A DNA stretch of 48,627 bases from a virus: the IMG/VR virus record IMGVR_UViG_3300008266_000964, positions 1 to 48,627 of that record, one strand, 5' to 3'. The position numbers and the translations under genes were made by a program. Under the pieces are notes generated by a model, which was not told the DNA's origin, did no database searches, and saw only the letters and a program-made list of their open reading frames with translations. Shown here piece by piece: positions 33,459 to 40,651 of this stretch. Every line of letters begins with the position of its first letter. The first letter of the stretch is position 1.

Positions 33459-33864
33459 TCTGCGCCTCTTTCCGTGCGGCGGCCCTGGAGGCTTTTGCTT
33501 TGCGCCCAATGCGGGCGAGTTTCACGAGTTCGGCGACTTGCTCACTGCCGCGAATCTTTCCGTTTTGAGCGTGCGTAATCTTGCGCCAATCGTCTGCGGT
33601 TTTGCCTGGGTGCCGATACAACCAATGATACATGCGCCGCTTCATCAATTTGACGTTCCGTGCTGCGTCTTCCATTTTCTTGCGGGCCATTGCATGGCCT
33701 TCGATGACGGTGCGGAGAACCGGCGGAAAGGTTTCAGACGAGAGCAGATATTTACCGCCGATCTTAGCGCACTCGACTTTTCCGCCTGACGCACGGAGAC
33801 GAAGGACCACAGAGGCCCGCGTGATTCCGGTCGCTTTCGCTACGTCTTCGGTGGTTACAAGCAT
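33322..33864 (-). CDS. MerR/excisionase-like DNA-binding protein
   Basis: 180 residues. Residues 3-50 form a winged helix-turn-helix of the MerR/excisionase type: VTTEDVAKATGITRASVVLR (helix-turn-helix) and KIGGKYLLSSETFPPVL (wing). The rest is strongly basic (NVKLMKRRMYHWLYRHPGKT, RIGRKAKASRAAARKEA) and could bind DNA or RNA. The last 45 codons overlap the next gene and look out of frame. GGAG sits 9 bases before the ATG at 33864 (an alternative ATG at 33870 is two codons earlier). It has its own promoter-like sequence at 33886-33914. Confidence 0.65.
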   Translation of the reverse strand: MLVTTEDVAKATGITRASVVLRLRASGGKVECAKIGGKYLLSSETFPPVLRTVIEGHAMARKKMEDAARNVKLMKRRMYHWLYRHPGKTADDWRKITHAQNGKIRGSEQVAELVKLARIGRKAKASRAAARKEAQNEAVQNRSYAVVIANATERSNQGSDCSSGNVRPSAPGCAGGQEGA

Positions 33865-33885
33865 TTTCATTTTCTCCGACGGATG

Positions 33886-33914
33886 ACAGTATGATCGTAT
33901 TCGCAAACAGTCAA
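33886..33914 (-). promoter_or_regulatory. Leftward promoter for the regulator genes
   Basis: Minus strand: TTGACT (33914-33909), a 17-bp spacer, then TACTGT (33891-33886). Both hexamers match the sigma-70 consensus at 5 and 4 positions and the spacing is ideal. Transcription would begin about 15 nt before the ATG of the MerR-like gene. Confidence 0.55.
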
Positions 33915-34225
33915 GAGTCGGCGCGTTTTGGAACTTTGACCCCTTTGTACGCCAAGAAAATAGGGATGATACGGAATCCCCATTTTGAAAACGGAGTTCC
34001 TGCGCAACGCCCAAGACTTTGGCGCAGGTGAGCCTGGGCCTGGGCTTTCGATGAAAAAGCCATTCCCGCACCACGGGAGAGTAATTCATCAGGGAAGGGT
34101 TGCCCTGGAAAGCCGTAAGACAGTACTTCCGGTTTTATTCCGCTGCGCCTTGGCGGGACCGTTACCACGATCCAGACGCAAGGGTAGGAGTCGAGGGGTT
34201 TCGGAGGGAGGCGTAACTTAGCCAT
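33911..34225 (-). CDS. Phage protein of unknown function (104 aa)
   Basis: 104 residues, basic, Pro-rich at the N-terminus (MAKLRLPPKPLDSYPCVWIV) with a compact middle (GAGMAFSSKAQAQAHLRQSL) and a basic tail (GVKVPKRADS). RBS AAAGGAAAACCAA before ATG at 34225. No domain recognised. The downstream promoter at 33886-33914 overlaps its last codons, so the next gene has separate expression. Confidence 0.65.
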   Translation of the reverse strand: MAKLRLPPKPLDSYPCVWIVVTVPPRRSGIKPEVLSYGFPGQPFPDELLSRGAGMAFSSKAQAQAHLRQSLGRCAGTPFSKWGFRIIPIFLAYKGVKVPKRADS

Positions 34226-34265
34226 TTGGTTTTCCTTTCAAGGGAAGTAGGGCGGCGGGGCGCGT

Positions 34266-34685
34266 TCATTCGCAGGTCTTTCTCGGAGGATTCAGTGCGT
34301 GCAAGGCTTTCACGAACGAAGCCGATACGTCTTCTAGGTCTTCGCCCGGCACGGTCAATTTCCGAAGATTTTTCGTCTTCGCCTCGATACCGTCATGCTC
34401 CGCGACTGTGACGTACCACTGGGCCGCCATGGAATCGTAGCAGATGGATACTGTGAAATCTTCGGAGCAATCGGCAACGGCGGACATGATCGCGTCGATT
34501 GCGTCGAGGTGGGACTCGTTTGCCTCTTTTGCGACGACAGCGGGCTCGGCGGTAATCTTGCACGCTTTTGTGTGCCGAATGCACATGTCGCGCATGCGTT
34601 CTGCTGCGCGGTATTCTGGCCCAGAGCCGCAGGTGTTGCAACTCTCGTTATCGTCAAACGCATCGTGCGGGTCGAGACGTCTCAT
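34266..34685 (-). CDS. Phage protein of unknown function (139 aa), start uncertain
   Basis: 139 residues from the ATG at 34685 (MRRLDPHDAFDDNESCNTCG). A CNTCG zinc-knuckle-like motif and further Cys lie in the first third, and the C-terminal half is acidic and mixed (FTVSICYDSMAAQWYVTVAE). The frame remains open upstream through the 3' end of the neighbouring gene; TTG at 34706 is an alternative. The RBS AAGGAGG at about 34727 lies too far away, suggesting either a leaderless coupling or an indel near 34717. No family recognised. Confidence 0.55.
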   Translation of the reverse strand: MRRLDPHDAFDDNESCNTCGSGPEYRAAERMRDMCIRHTKACKITAEPAVVAKEANESHLDAIDAIMSAVADCSEDFTVSICYDSMAAQWYVTVAEHDGIEAKTKNLRKLTVPGEDLEDVSASFVKALHALNPPRKTCE

Positions 34686-34716
34686 GCCTTCGATGGCTAA
34701 ATCCAAGCGGACATGT

Positions 34717-35421
34717 TCACTCGATCGCCTCCTTGCACAAATGGCGGACCAGCGCGTCACCATATCTGGCTGGTCCGTCCGGCACCGTTTCCCATCCGTT
34801 CCAGGTGTACTTGGACGCGCCATGGGCCGAGACTTCAGCGACGGCGAGGATTGCACGCGGGAAATACTGAATCACTCCGCGCAGGACAGGAGCCTTGCCG
34901 GCATCGAGTTTTGCCCCTGGGCTCCCTGGTGCGCGTCCGGTTGGATCGGATTCAGTTTGTGGCGAGGCGGCTACGGACGGTTGCGGTTTTTCCAACGCCT
35001 TCACGAAGTGCCCAATGCCGCCGCACGGAGCCAATGCGCACAAACCATGCCCAAGCAACGCGCAAACGCCGCAAGACTTGAGCCCCTGGGGCCTGTCCCA
35101 GACGATGTCTAAGCCGTTCGCGGAGGCAAAGTCTCGGCACCGTTGGTTGAGTACGGACATGAAGGGACTTTGAGTTTGCGTTTTTTCATCGGCTTCTTCT
35201 TCTTCTTCTTCATCGATGAACCCAACGGCGTCGAACGGATGGGTAAAACTCAGGTAAAGCCTGCCCGATGCCGCGTACCGGAGCGTCCCGCCAGCAGACG
35301 CGGACTCTATCGTTGCGGGATAGTCGGCTTCGCCTGTGTCCCAACTGGTAATCGTACCGGACGCGCCGTTGCGCAAGCGGACCATGCGGCCTACGTCGTC
35401 TTTGGTGATAATAAAACTCAT
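34717..35421 (-). CDS. Two-domain protein: MSFIIT domain plus dATP/dGTP diphosphohydrolase-type end
   Basis: 234 residues. The first 75 form a small beta domain (VRLRNGASGTITSWDTGEAD, ending HPFDAVGFIDE) also present in the next gene upstream. A poly-Glu stretch (DEEEEEEADEK) and a Cys-rich linker follow. The C-terminus (KLDAGKAPVLRGVIQYFPRA, then HGASKYTWNGWE and RYGDALVRHLCKEAIE) matches the phage dATP/dGTP diphosphohydrolase N-terminal family, which usually continues with further metal-binding residues after the R-H-L motif. Here the gene stops right after it, so the domain may be truncated. Confidence 0.65.
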   Translation of the reverse strand: MSFIITKDDVGRMVRLRNGASGTITSWDTGEADYPATIESASAGGTLRYAASGRLYLSFTHPFDAVGFIDEEEEEEADEKTQTQSPFMSVLNQRCRDFASANGLDIVWDRPQGLKSCGVCALLGHGLCALAPCGGIGHFVKALEKPQPSVAASPQTESDPTGRAPGSPGAKLDAGKAPVLRGVIQYFPRAILAVAEVSAHGASKYTWNGWETVPDGPARYGDALVRHLCKEAIE

Positions 35422-36005
35422 GTGTCGCTCCTTATCAGTTTATAGGTTCCGCCTTCGCCGAGGAGTTGATCTACTGCCGTCAGGATCTCTTCGTTGCGGT
35501 TCTTCATGATTTTTTCGATGCGCAGTTTTGCGTCAACGATTTCGCGGTCGGTGGCGTAGCGGGAGAAATCGACGTGGAACGGGAGCCCACAGAAGTATCC
35601 GAGGCCGAGAATCTTTCCGCGCTCCATCGCGGACACAAGGTCCTGGTGGGCCGATTTACGCCGAGCGTATTCGTTGGCGGCCTCTGCGGACTCGAACGTA
35701 TTCCCGTCCGCAGTTTTATAGATGGGCACGACGGTTACGCCGGCTTCGAGTGCGGGTGTTTCTGGCAGAACTTGCGGGGCCTGCGGAGATGCTTCATCGA
35801 CGAATCCAACGATGTCGAACGGAGTAATGTGATCACTTTGTATTTTGCCGTCGCTATGGTAACTGTGGCCATGGAAGTTGCCCTCCCATGTCGCCAGCAC
35901 AGACCAGGGCGCAGGATGCCACGACGAGAGGCGGGCGTATGTGCCGTTGCGTAACCGCACTTTGCGCTTTTTATAGCAGTCAGATTCAGTGATAATAAAA
36001 CTCAT
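35418..36005 (-). CDS. Protein with N-terminal MSFIIT domain (195 aa)
   Basis: 195 residues. The first 70 residues (MSFIITESDCYKKRKVRLRN, ending TPFDIVGFVDE) are clearly related to the start of the following gene. The C-terminal half has a different sequence (AANEYARRKSAHQDLVSAME, a helix-rich region to the end). Coupled on both sides by 4-nt overlaps. The shared beta domain resembles small SH3-like phage domains; role unknown. Confidence 0.65.
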   Translation of the reverse strand: MSFIITESDCYKKRKVRLRNGTYARLSSWHPAPWSVLATWEGNFHGHSYHSDGKIQSDHITPFDIVGFVDEASPQAPQVLPETPALEAGVTVVPIYKTADGNTFESAEAANEYARRKSAHQDLVSAMERGKILGLGYFCGLPFHVDFSRYATDREIVDAKLRIEKIMKNRNEEILTAVDQLLGEGGTYKLIRSDT

Positions 36006-36304
36006 TTCAGCCCCTCTCCAAAAAGCGGTTTCTCAGACCAAGTTTTGATGTTGTGCTCCCGTTGTTTCTTCGCGTCATATCCGCCAGGCAAAGATTCGTA
36101 ACGCCACCCATCGCCCTCGTTCGTCTGCACTCGCCCGCACTTGAGGCAGCAACGCGCCAGGCCGTACCGAGCGAGAACTTCGACAACGTGCTTCGCCAGT
36201 TTTTTACAGTCGCGGCAATGGACGGTTTCTTTTGTGCGGGCGGAAACAGTGGGAGAACAGAGGATCGTTCGTGTTCCTCCGATCATCATTTTCTTGCAAG
36301 TCAC
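36002..36304 (-). CDS. Small zinc-ribbon-like protein (100 aa)
   Basis: 100 residues. Cys pairs at about 29-32 (HCRDCKKLA) and about 52-56 (CCLKCGRVQT) form a likely zinc-binding site with a helix between them. A C-terminal segment is charged and mixed (YDAKKQREHNIKTW). Coupled at both ends by ATGA overlaps with neighbours. A nucleic-acid or protein-binding adaptor is plausible, without specific evidence. Confidence 0.65.
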   Translation of the reverse strand: MTCKKMMIGGTRTILCSPTVSARTKETVHCRDCKKLAKHVVEVLARYGLARCCLKCGRVQTNEGDGWRYESLPGGYDAKKQREHNIKTWSEKPLFGEGLK

Positions 36305-36735
36305 TGAGGATTTTCCTTTTTCATTTTGGGATCGTACTGAACTCGTAGCAGGCTGAACGCCAGACTCATGAATCGGGCGGCGATGTCGTTGGCCGTAACG
36401 ATGTTCACGCCTTCATCGAATGCGCAGCACGCGAGATTGCAGTGCCACGTCCAGGCGTAGTCGGGATCTTTGCGCATGGACTCTTTCAGCGTTGTCATGG
36501 CGTGCGCAGTGGCATTGACTTTTTCGACCTGTTCGTTTGGCGGCGTGCTGTCGTTGCGACCAATGATGCGGTCAACTTCCGCAAGGTCCGTGGCGCTACC
36601 TTTGAGGCATATTTGCCACCGGGTGCCGCAGTATTCTTCGCGACCGTCGTATTCATCGTGTGAATCGAACCATGCGTTATGCGCGACCATCACTCGCCGG
36701 AGATCATCAAAAAACGCTTTGGCTTTGTCGTCCAT
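36301..36735 (-). CDS. Phage protein of a widespread family (144 aa)
   Basis: 144 residues. The segment SMRKDPDYAWTWHCNLACCA followed by EGVNIVTANDIAARFMSLAF recurs in many phage hypothetical proteins that I recall (PDYAW..HCN.A motif), usually among nucleotide or DNA-metabolism genes, but the function is unknown. The N-terminus is helical (DDKAKAFFDDLRRVMVAHNA). RBS GAAAAGGGAAAAC before the ATG. First gene after the promoter at 36778-36805. Confidence 0.7.
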   Translation of the reverse strand: MDDKAKAFFDDLRRVMVAHNAWFDSHDEYDGREEYCGTRWQICLKGSATDLAEVDRIIGRNDSTPPNEQVEKVNATAHAMTTLKESMRKDPDYAWTWHCNLACCAFDEGVNIVTANDIAARFMSLAFSLLRVQYDPKMKKENPQ

Positions 36736-36777
36736 GTTTTCCCTTTTCTAAAGTGCGTTCCGTTCGTGTCTGCGAAC

Positions 36778-36805
36778 ATAGTAACAAGCGCCGCCAACCT
36801 GTCAA
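36778..36805 (-). promoter_or_regulatory. Leftward promoter between primase-helicase and accessory genes
   Basis: Minus strand: perfect TTGACA (36805-36800), a 16-bp spacer, then TACTAT (36783-36778). It lies in the only gap of this part of the map, just after the primase-helicase stop, and would drive the accessory genes from 36735 down to the RuvC and deaminase genes. Confidence 0.6.
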
Positions 36806-36809
36806 GTGG

Positions 36810-39275
36810 TCAGATGGATCCAGCGGGCGCGAAGCGAGCGCCATGTTCACTCCAGGATATTCCTACCCATGCGGTCCCCGCGCCGACGCGAGTCTTTTCC
36901 GTTGCGATGCCGAGCGACCGTAGCGCGGGATCAATGCGGCGCGAGAACGTCGTTTGTTGGCAAGAGTATTTGCGCCCGGTGTCTTCTGCCCACCTGCGGT
37001 ACGACTGAAACAAGTCGCGTGCGGATAAACGCCCGCCGACGGAGGGGGCGCAGCACTCTTTGATAAACGCTAACACGGGCATAACTTCATCACGGTACTC
37101 TTCCAAAAGCACGGATTCTGCCATGGTTTTCGTGCCGAACCCTTGGTCTTCCTGTAACAGAATCCGAAGGCCGCGAAGTGCCTCGTTCATAACACCCGGC
37201 ATTTCGGATTCGATGCGGGCTGGTAAGTCGCGGTCTTCAGAGCCAACGAATGAAACCTTGAAGTGTAACGCAGTCAAACGGCGCAGAATGGCTCCGCTTG
37301 GATCGGGGAAGGTGGGCAATTCGTTCGCAACCAACAGGATTCGTCCTGGCATCTGCGCGGTGAATCCGTCGCCGTAGATTTTACGCACGGGGATTTGGTC
37401 GCCGCCTGACCACGCTTTGATCTTGTCCGTGATCGCCTTGCCGTGTCCTTCGGACGAGTTCGCTTCTGGCATCAGAATGATCCGAGCGGACAAGAGCGGG
37501 AAGGTTCCGAACTCGCCCTGAACCGATTGCATCGTTGCGCTGGCCAGGGAATCTTCGCCAACGATTCCGCTCATGACTTTGGCGAAGGTCGATTTACCGG
37601 AGCCGGGGGCGCCGCAGAGAACAAAGATCACTTGAAACCGATTCTCAGCCAGGAGACTTGCGCCCATCATCTTGTGGGCGAGCCGCTGCTGGTCCGCGTC
37701 TGGCAAGGCTTCCGAGAAAAACTTACGGAGCGAGGGCGCAGTGGCGGACGGGTCGTAGTCGTAGGGGAGCACACTTTGGCAGAACAGATTCGGCGTGTTT
37801 TTGGCGAGAGCAACCGTCTTACTGTTCGACAACCATTCGGTGACGTTGAGGACGCCATTCTTGAACGCGATCAGATTTGGCGCAGGCCGTAGGTATTCTT
37901 TGCGCCGGCCAGGGCCTTCGGTGAGTTCAAACTGGGGTGGCATCACTTTCGGCAAGCAATAGACTTGGGTGTAACTCTTGACCGCTGACAGGATGCCTTT
38001 GATTTTCCGTTGGGGCAGGTGGCCACAGCGGAATGTGATTCGACTTTCCATCTCTTCGTCTGAAATGATGTAGTATTTTCCGCTGCGCCATTCGTAAAAC
38101 ATCTTGTGCATGCGGATCAGACCGCCCTCGGGGTAGTACAGGGCAAGGTATGTGACTGCGTCTTGCGTGTCGTTTTCACCGAGGATCACGGCGCTGACTT
38201 GGCCTGTGGCGGCATTGGCCGGCGTTTGGTCTTGCTGGTCCGCTTGGGCGGGCGCCAACGCGACTGGAGGCATTTGGCCCTGAGCAGCAATCTGAGCCTG
38301 GAGGATCGGAGCGAGCAGGGCCGATGTCGTCACGGGTCCGTGCAGAGTCCCTTGGTCTTCTTTGCTCCGTGCGGACTGGATCATCCGCTCGATTTCGCGG
38401 GAACCAGGTTCGCGGCCTTGCTCGATGAACAGTTCGGTGATGGTTTCAACGATGGTGTCGTCGTCGGCACCAACGCTGACTAGATCGCAAACGCACGCAA
38501 CCGCATGGTGATGGCGGGATCCTTTGGCGCGTTGGGCCAGAACGTCGATGACAGCGGCCCTTATCTCGCCCGCTGATCCCTTGGCGGTTGACGTAGATTT
38601 AACCGGCGGCACCCATTCGGGGATTAAGTTGACATCGACCGTGTCCGCAACGATTCCATCCAGAATCTCCCAACGCGATTGGCCGGCGTGTGGATCAACG
38701 GCGCCATCGACGAAGATCGGATCCGCGAGGAACACGGGGTGACAAGCCGCTGCCCAGGGAGAAACATCGAGACCGGGAATCTGTGACCAATCGTAGGCGT
38801 GGAGCAGATCGCGGCGAATGTTCTGGCGGTCGTGGGGGGTCAGCAGGAACCAAAGGCGAAAGAAGCGAACGTCTTGGGCGGGATCGTCGCGGCTGGTCCA
38901 CTGGCGGACGCAGGAGACTTCCTGGAGAAAGGGCGGCAAGATCACGTCAACGGGCGATCCATCGAAGTCGAGACAGAACGCTGTCAGATTGGTGTCAACG
39001 ATGGCGCCGCACTCTTCAGGAGTATCTGCTTTGTTCAACGGTGAGTTCTTCAGGCGGCGCGTGATTCGTTTGCCTGGGTCAACGTCCGCAGGGATGTCGC
39101 CATGGACGTAGATGGCGTCCGAATGATCCGTCAGATTCTTGAGCAAGTCGGGAAGGTTGGTTGCGTTGGGCTGGCGGGAGAAGTGCCACCAGAAGACAGA
39201 AGCGCGAGGAAGCGGGCCAGTCGGCGAAATGTGTTTGCCTGTGAACTGACCGCTCGCGGGAGTGAGGAAGAGCAT
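36810..39275 (-). CDS. Primase-helicase (primpol N-terminus plus D5-like SF3 helicase)
   Basis: 821 residues. The N-terminal region has an archaeo-eukaryotic primase-like acidic motif (CLDFDGSPVDV, about residue 100) with an associated DVRFFRLWFLL strand. The C-terminal half carries the SF3 helicase P-loop GAPGSGKSTFAK (about residue 555), a Walker B-type segment ARIILMPEAN and the downstream ILLVANELPTF, as in phage/plasmid D5/P4-type helicases. It would synthesise primers and unwind the replication fork. The start at 39275 has AAAGAATG upstream; a TTG 10 codons earlier overlaps the methyltransferase stop. The family A polymerase is its natural partner. Confidence 0.9.
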   Translation of the reverse strand: MLFLTPASGQFTGKHISPTGPLPRASVFWWHFSRQPNATNLPDLLKNLTDHSDAIYVHGDIPADVDPGKRITRRLKNSPLNKADTPEECGAIVDTNLTAFCLDFDGSPVDVILPPFLQEVSCVRQWTSRDDPAQDVRFFRLWFLLTPHDRQNIRRDLLHAYDWSQIPGLDVSPWAAACHPVFLADPIFVDGAVDPHAGQSRWEILDGIVADTVDVNLIPEWVPPVKSTSTAKGSAGEIRAAVIDVLAQRAKGSRHHHAVACVCDLVSVGADDDTIVETITELFIEQGREPGSREIERMIQSARSKEDQGTLHGPVTTSALLAPILQAQIAAQGQMPPVALAPAQADQQDQTPANAATGQVSAVILGENDTQDAVTYLALYYPEGGLIRMHKMFYEWRSGKYYIISDEEMESRITFRCGHLPQRKIKGILSAVKSYTQVYCLPKVMPPQFELTEGPGRRKEYLRPAPNLIAFKNGVLNVTEWLSNSKTVALAKNTPNLFCQSVLPYDYDPSATAPSLRKFFSEALPDADQQRLAHKMMGASLLAENRFQVIFVLCGAPGSGKSTFAKVMSGIVGEDSLASATMQSVQGEFGTFPLLSARIILMPEANSSEGHGKAITDKIKAWSGGDQIPVRKIYGDGFTAQMPGRILLVANELPTFPDPSGAILRRLTALHFKVSFVGSEDRDLPARIESEMPGVMNEALRGLRILLQEDQGFGTKTMAESVLLEEYRDEVMPVLAFIKECCAPSVGGRLSARDLFQSYRRWAEDTGRKYSCQQTTFSRRIDPALRSLGIATEKTRVGAGTAWVGISWSEHGARFAPAGSI

Positions 39276-39301
39276 GGTTACATTCTTTCGGATTTTAGTT
39301 G

Positions 39302-40453
39302 TCAAACGGACATGAAGGCTTTTATGAACTCTTCCGCTTGCGTGGCGACGATAGCGTTACCATACCCGCGCAAACGTCCCACGCGGGAGGGAGCGCCATT
39401 AGCCAACGGGAATGTGCCGGGTTCAACTGGCCGCCACTTTCCATCCCGGCATCCGAGCCAGTCAGCATCTCTCCAGAAACCGTTAGTCGGGCCGGACCGT
39501 CCGATAGTGTCCACTTCGACATTGACGGCAGATCGTCCAGCCCGCCCTTCCGCGCTATCTCCGCCGCACAACCCTCCATCGTGCGCGAACCCTTCTCCCC
39601 GTCCGAGGATCGTGGAGTCGGCCATCCCGCAAAACAGACCGTCTCCTGCAAGTTTTTCTGGCGATTCTGGAAGAACCGTTTTTCCATCGCAGTCAGATCC
39701 TTGTATCCCCCGCGATCCGCATTGGCCGCATTCGGTGTCGGCCATCCAGCAAAACTTGCTACTTGCGGAAGGCTGACTGTTGCCTTCGATCCGTCCGCCC
39801 GGCGGCCTGTTGCACTCGCGCCTTTCGCCATCTGACTGCCGTCCGCGTTCCCGACTGTCGGAGTCGGCCAGGATGACAGAAATACTGTTTTTCGGCTGGA
39901 GTCTGTGTTTCCAGCCGCGTTGTATCCCTTCTGCGCAGGAGTTCCGGCCATCGGAGTCGGCCACCCAGTACAGTCGCTTTCGTTGGTGCGGCGCACCGAA
40001 ACCACAAGCTGCGGTAACAGTCGCCCCAACGGTGTATAACGATCCTTCCAAGTCATTGCATACAAGGTCGAGCCAATCGATTCCGTCCTTGCCCGCAACT
40101 TGCTCCCCAAATACACAGTCAGGGTGGCACTGTGATATGAGCCAGTGGAACGCCGGCCAAAGATGCCGCTCGTCATCAAACCCAGCGCCTTTGCCTGCCG
40201 TGCTGAAAGGTTGGCATGGGCAGGATCCGGTCCAGACGGGGCGGTCGTCAGACCATCCGGCTTTTCGCAAGGCGTAGGACCAGACTCCGATACCGGCGAA
40301 GAAATGGCATTGAGTGAATCCGCTGAGGTCTGAGGGCAAGACATCTTCAATACTCCGTTCGTCAACGATGCCGTCCGCAATGTGTCCGGCTTTGATGAGT
40401 TCTCGCAACCATTGCGCTGCGAATGGGTCGATTTCGTTGTAGTAGGCGGTCAT
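39302..40453 (-). CDS. DNA cytosine-5 methyltransferase
   Basis: 383 residues with motif I FFAGIGVWSYAL (about 51-62), motif IV with the catalytic Cys in CPCQPFSTAG (about 78-87), motif VI-like VFGEQVAGK (ENV variant), motif VIII QRKRLYWVAD, a variable target-recognition region with repeated ADSD/ADTE segments, and the C-terminal motifs PVEPGTFPLANGAPSRVGR and GYGNAIV. It methylates C5 of cytosine, likely against host restriction. The start (MTAYYNEIDPF) uses the ATGA overlap with the preceding gene. About 88% of the gene is overlapped by a second frame, 39322-40344. Confidence 0.92.
   Translation of the reverse strand: MTAYYNEIDPFAAQWLRELIKAGHIADGIVDERSIEDVLPSDLSGFTQCHFFAGIGVWSYALRKAGWSDDRPVWTGSCPCQPFSTAGKGAGFDDERHLWPAFHWLISQCHPDCVFGEQVAGKDGIDWLDLVCNDLEGSLYTVGATVTAACGFGAPHQRKRLYWVADSDGRNSCAEGIQRGWKHRLQPKNSISVILADSDSRERGRQSDGERRECNRPPGGRIEGNSQPSASSKFCWMADTECGQCGSRGIQGSDCDGKTVLPESPEKLAGDGLFCGMADSTILGRGEGFAHDGGLCGGDSAEGRAGRSAVNVEVDTIGRSGPTNGFWRDADWLGCRDGKWRPVEPGTFPLANGAPSRVGRLRGYGNAIVATQAEEFIKAFMSV
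39322..40344 (-). CDS. Overprinted protein with GWPTP repeats, in frame +1 of the methyltransferase
   Basis: A 340-codon open frame lying entirely within the cytosine methyltransferase gene on the same strand, starting at an ATG with GGAG 8 bases upstream. The product begins MSCPQTSADSLNAISSPVSE, has LTTAPSGPDPAHANLSARQA and four WPTP blocks (near 39614, 39734, 39859 and 39953), and ends QLNPAHSRWLMALPPAWDV. I recall phage proteins with recurring GWPTP and LNP.HSRWLMG.PP.WD motifs, which argues for a real protein family, but I cannot verify it here. Each WPTP block coincides with an ADS/ADT segment of the methyltransferase. Function unknown. Confidence 0.6.
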   Translation of the reverse strand: MSCPQTSADSLNAISSPVSESGPTPCEKPDGLTTAPSGPDPAHANLSARQAKALGLMTSGIFGRRSTGSYHSATLTVYLGSKLRARTESIGSTLYAMTWKDRYTPLGRLLPQLVVSVRRTNESDCTGWPTPMAGTPAQKGYNAAGNTDSSRKTVFLSSWPTPTVGNADGSQMAKGASATGRRADGSKATVSLPQVASFAGWPTPNAANADRGGYKDLTAMEKRFFQNRQKNLQETVCFAGWPTPRSSDGEKGSRTMEGCAAEIARKGGLDDLPSMSKWTLSDGPARLTVSGEMLTGSDAGMESGGQLNPAHSRWLMALPPAWDVCAGMVTLSSPRKRKSS

Positions 40454-40650
40454 GGGGTGACGACACCACGAGTACGAATCTGATGCTTCAGTTGCGCCAG
40501 CCACAGCGGATCCGTGCTGCCACGTGGGACAAAGACCGGCGGCTTTATGGCGTCCAATGACTGCCGGGCGCCTTCGAGTGCGGCGCGGCCTTCGGCTGCA
40601 TCACGCGCCAAACGGGCCTTTTGACGATGGGATTGCGGGGTAATCGGCAT
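40450..40650 (-). CDS. Small protein of unknown function (66 aa)
   Basis: 66 residues, basic and helical at the start (QSHRQKARLARDAAEGRAAL), with a C-terminal PPVFVPRGSTDPLWLAQLKH. It bridges the polymerase stop (one base away) and the methyltransferase start (ATGA overlap), so all three are co-translated. A DNA-binding accessory is possible but unproven. Confidence 0.65.
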   Translation of the reverse strand: MPITPQSHRQKARLARDAAEGRAALEGARQSLDAIKPPVFVPRGSTDPLWLAQLKHQIRTRGVVTP

Positions 40651-40651
40651 G

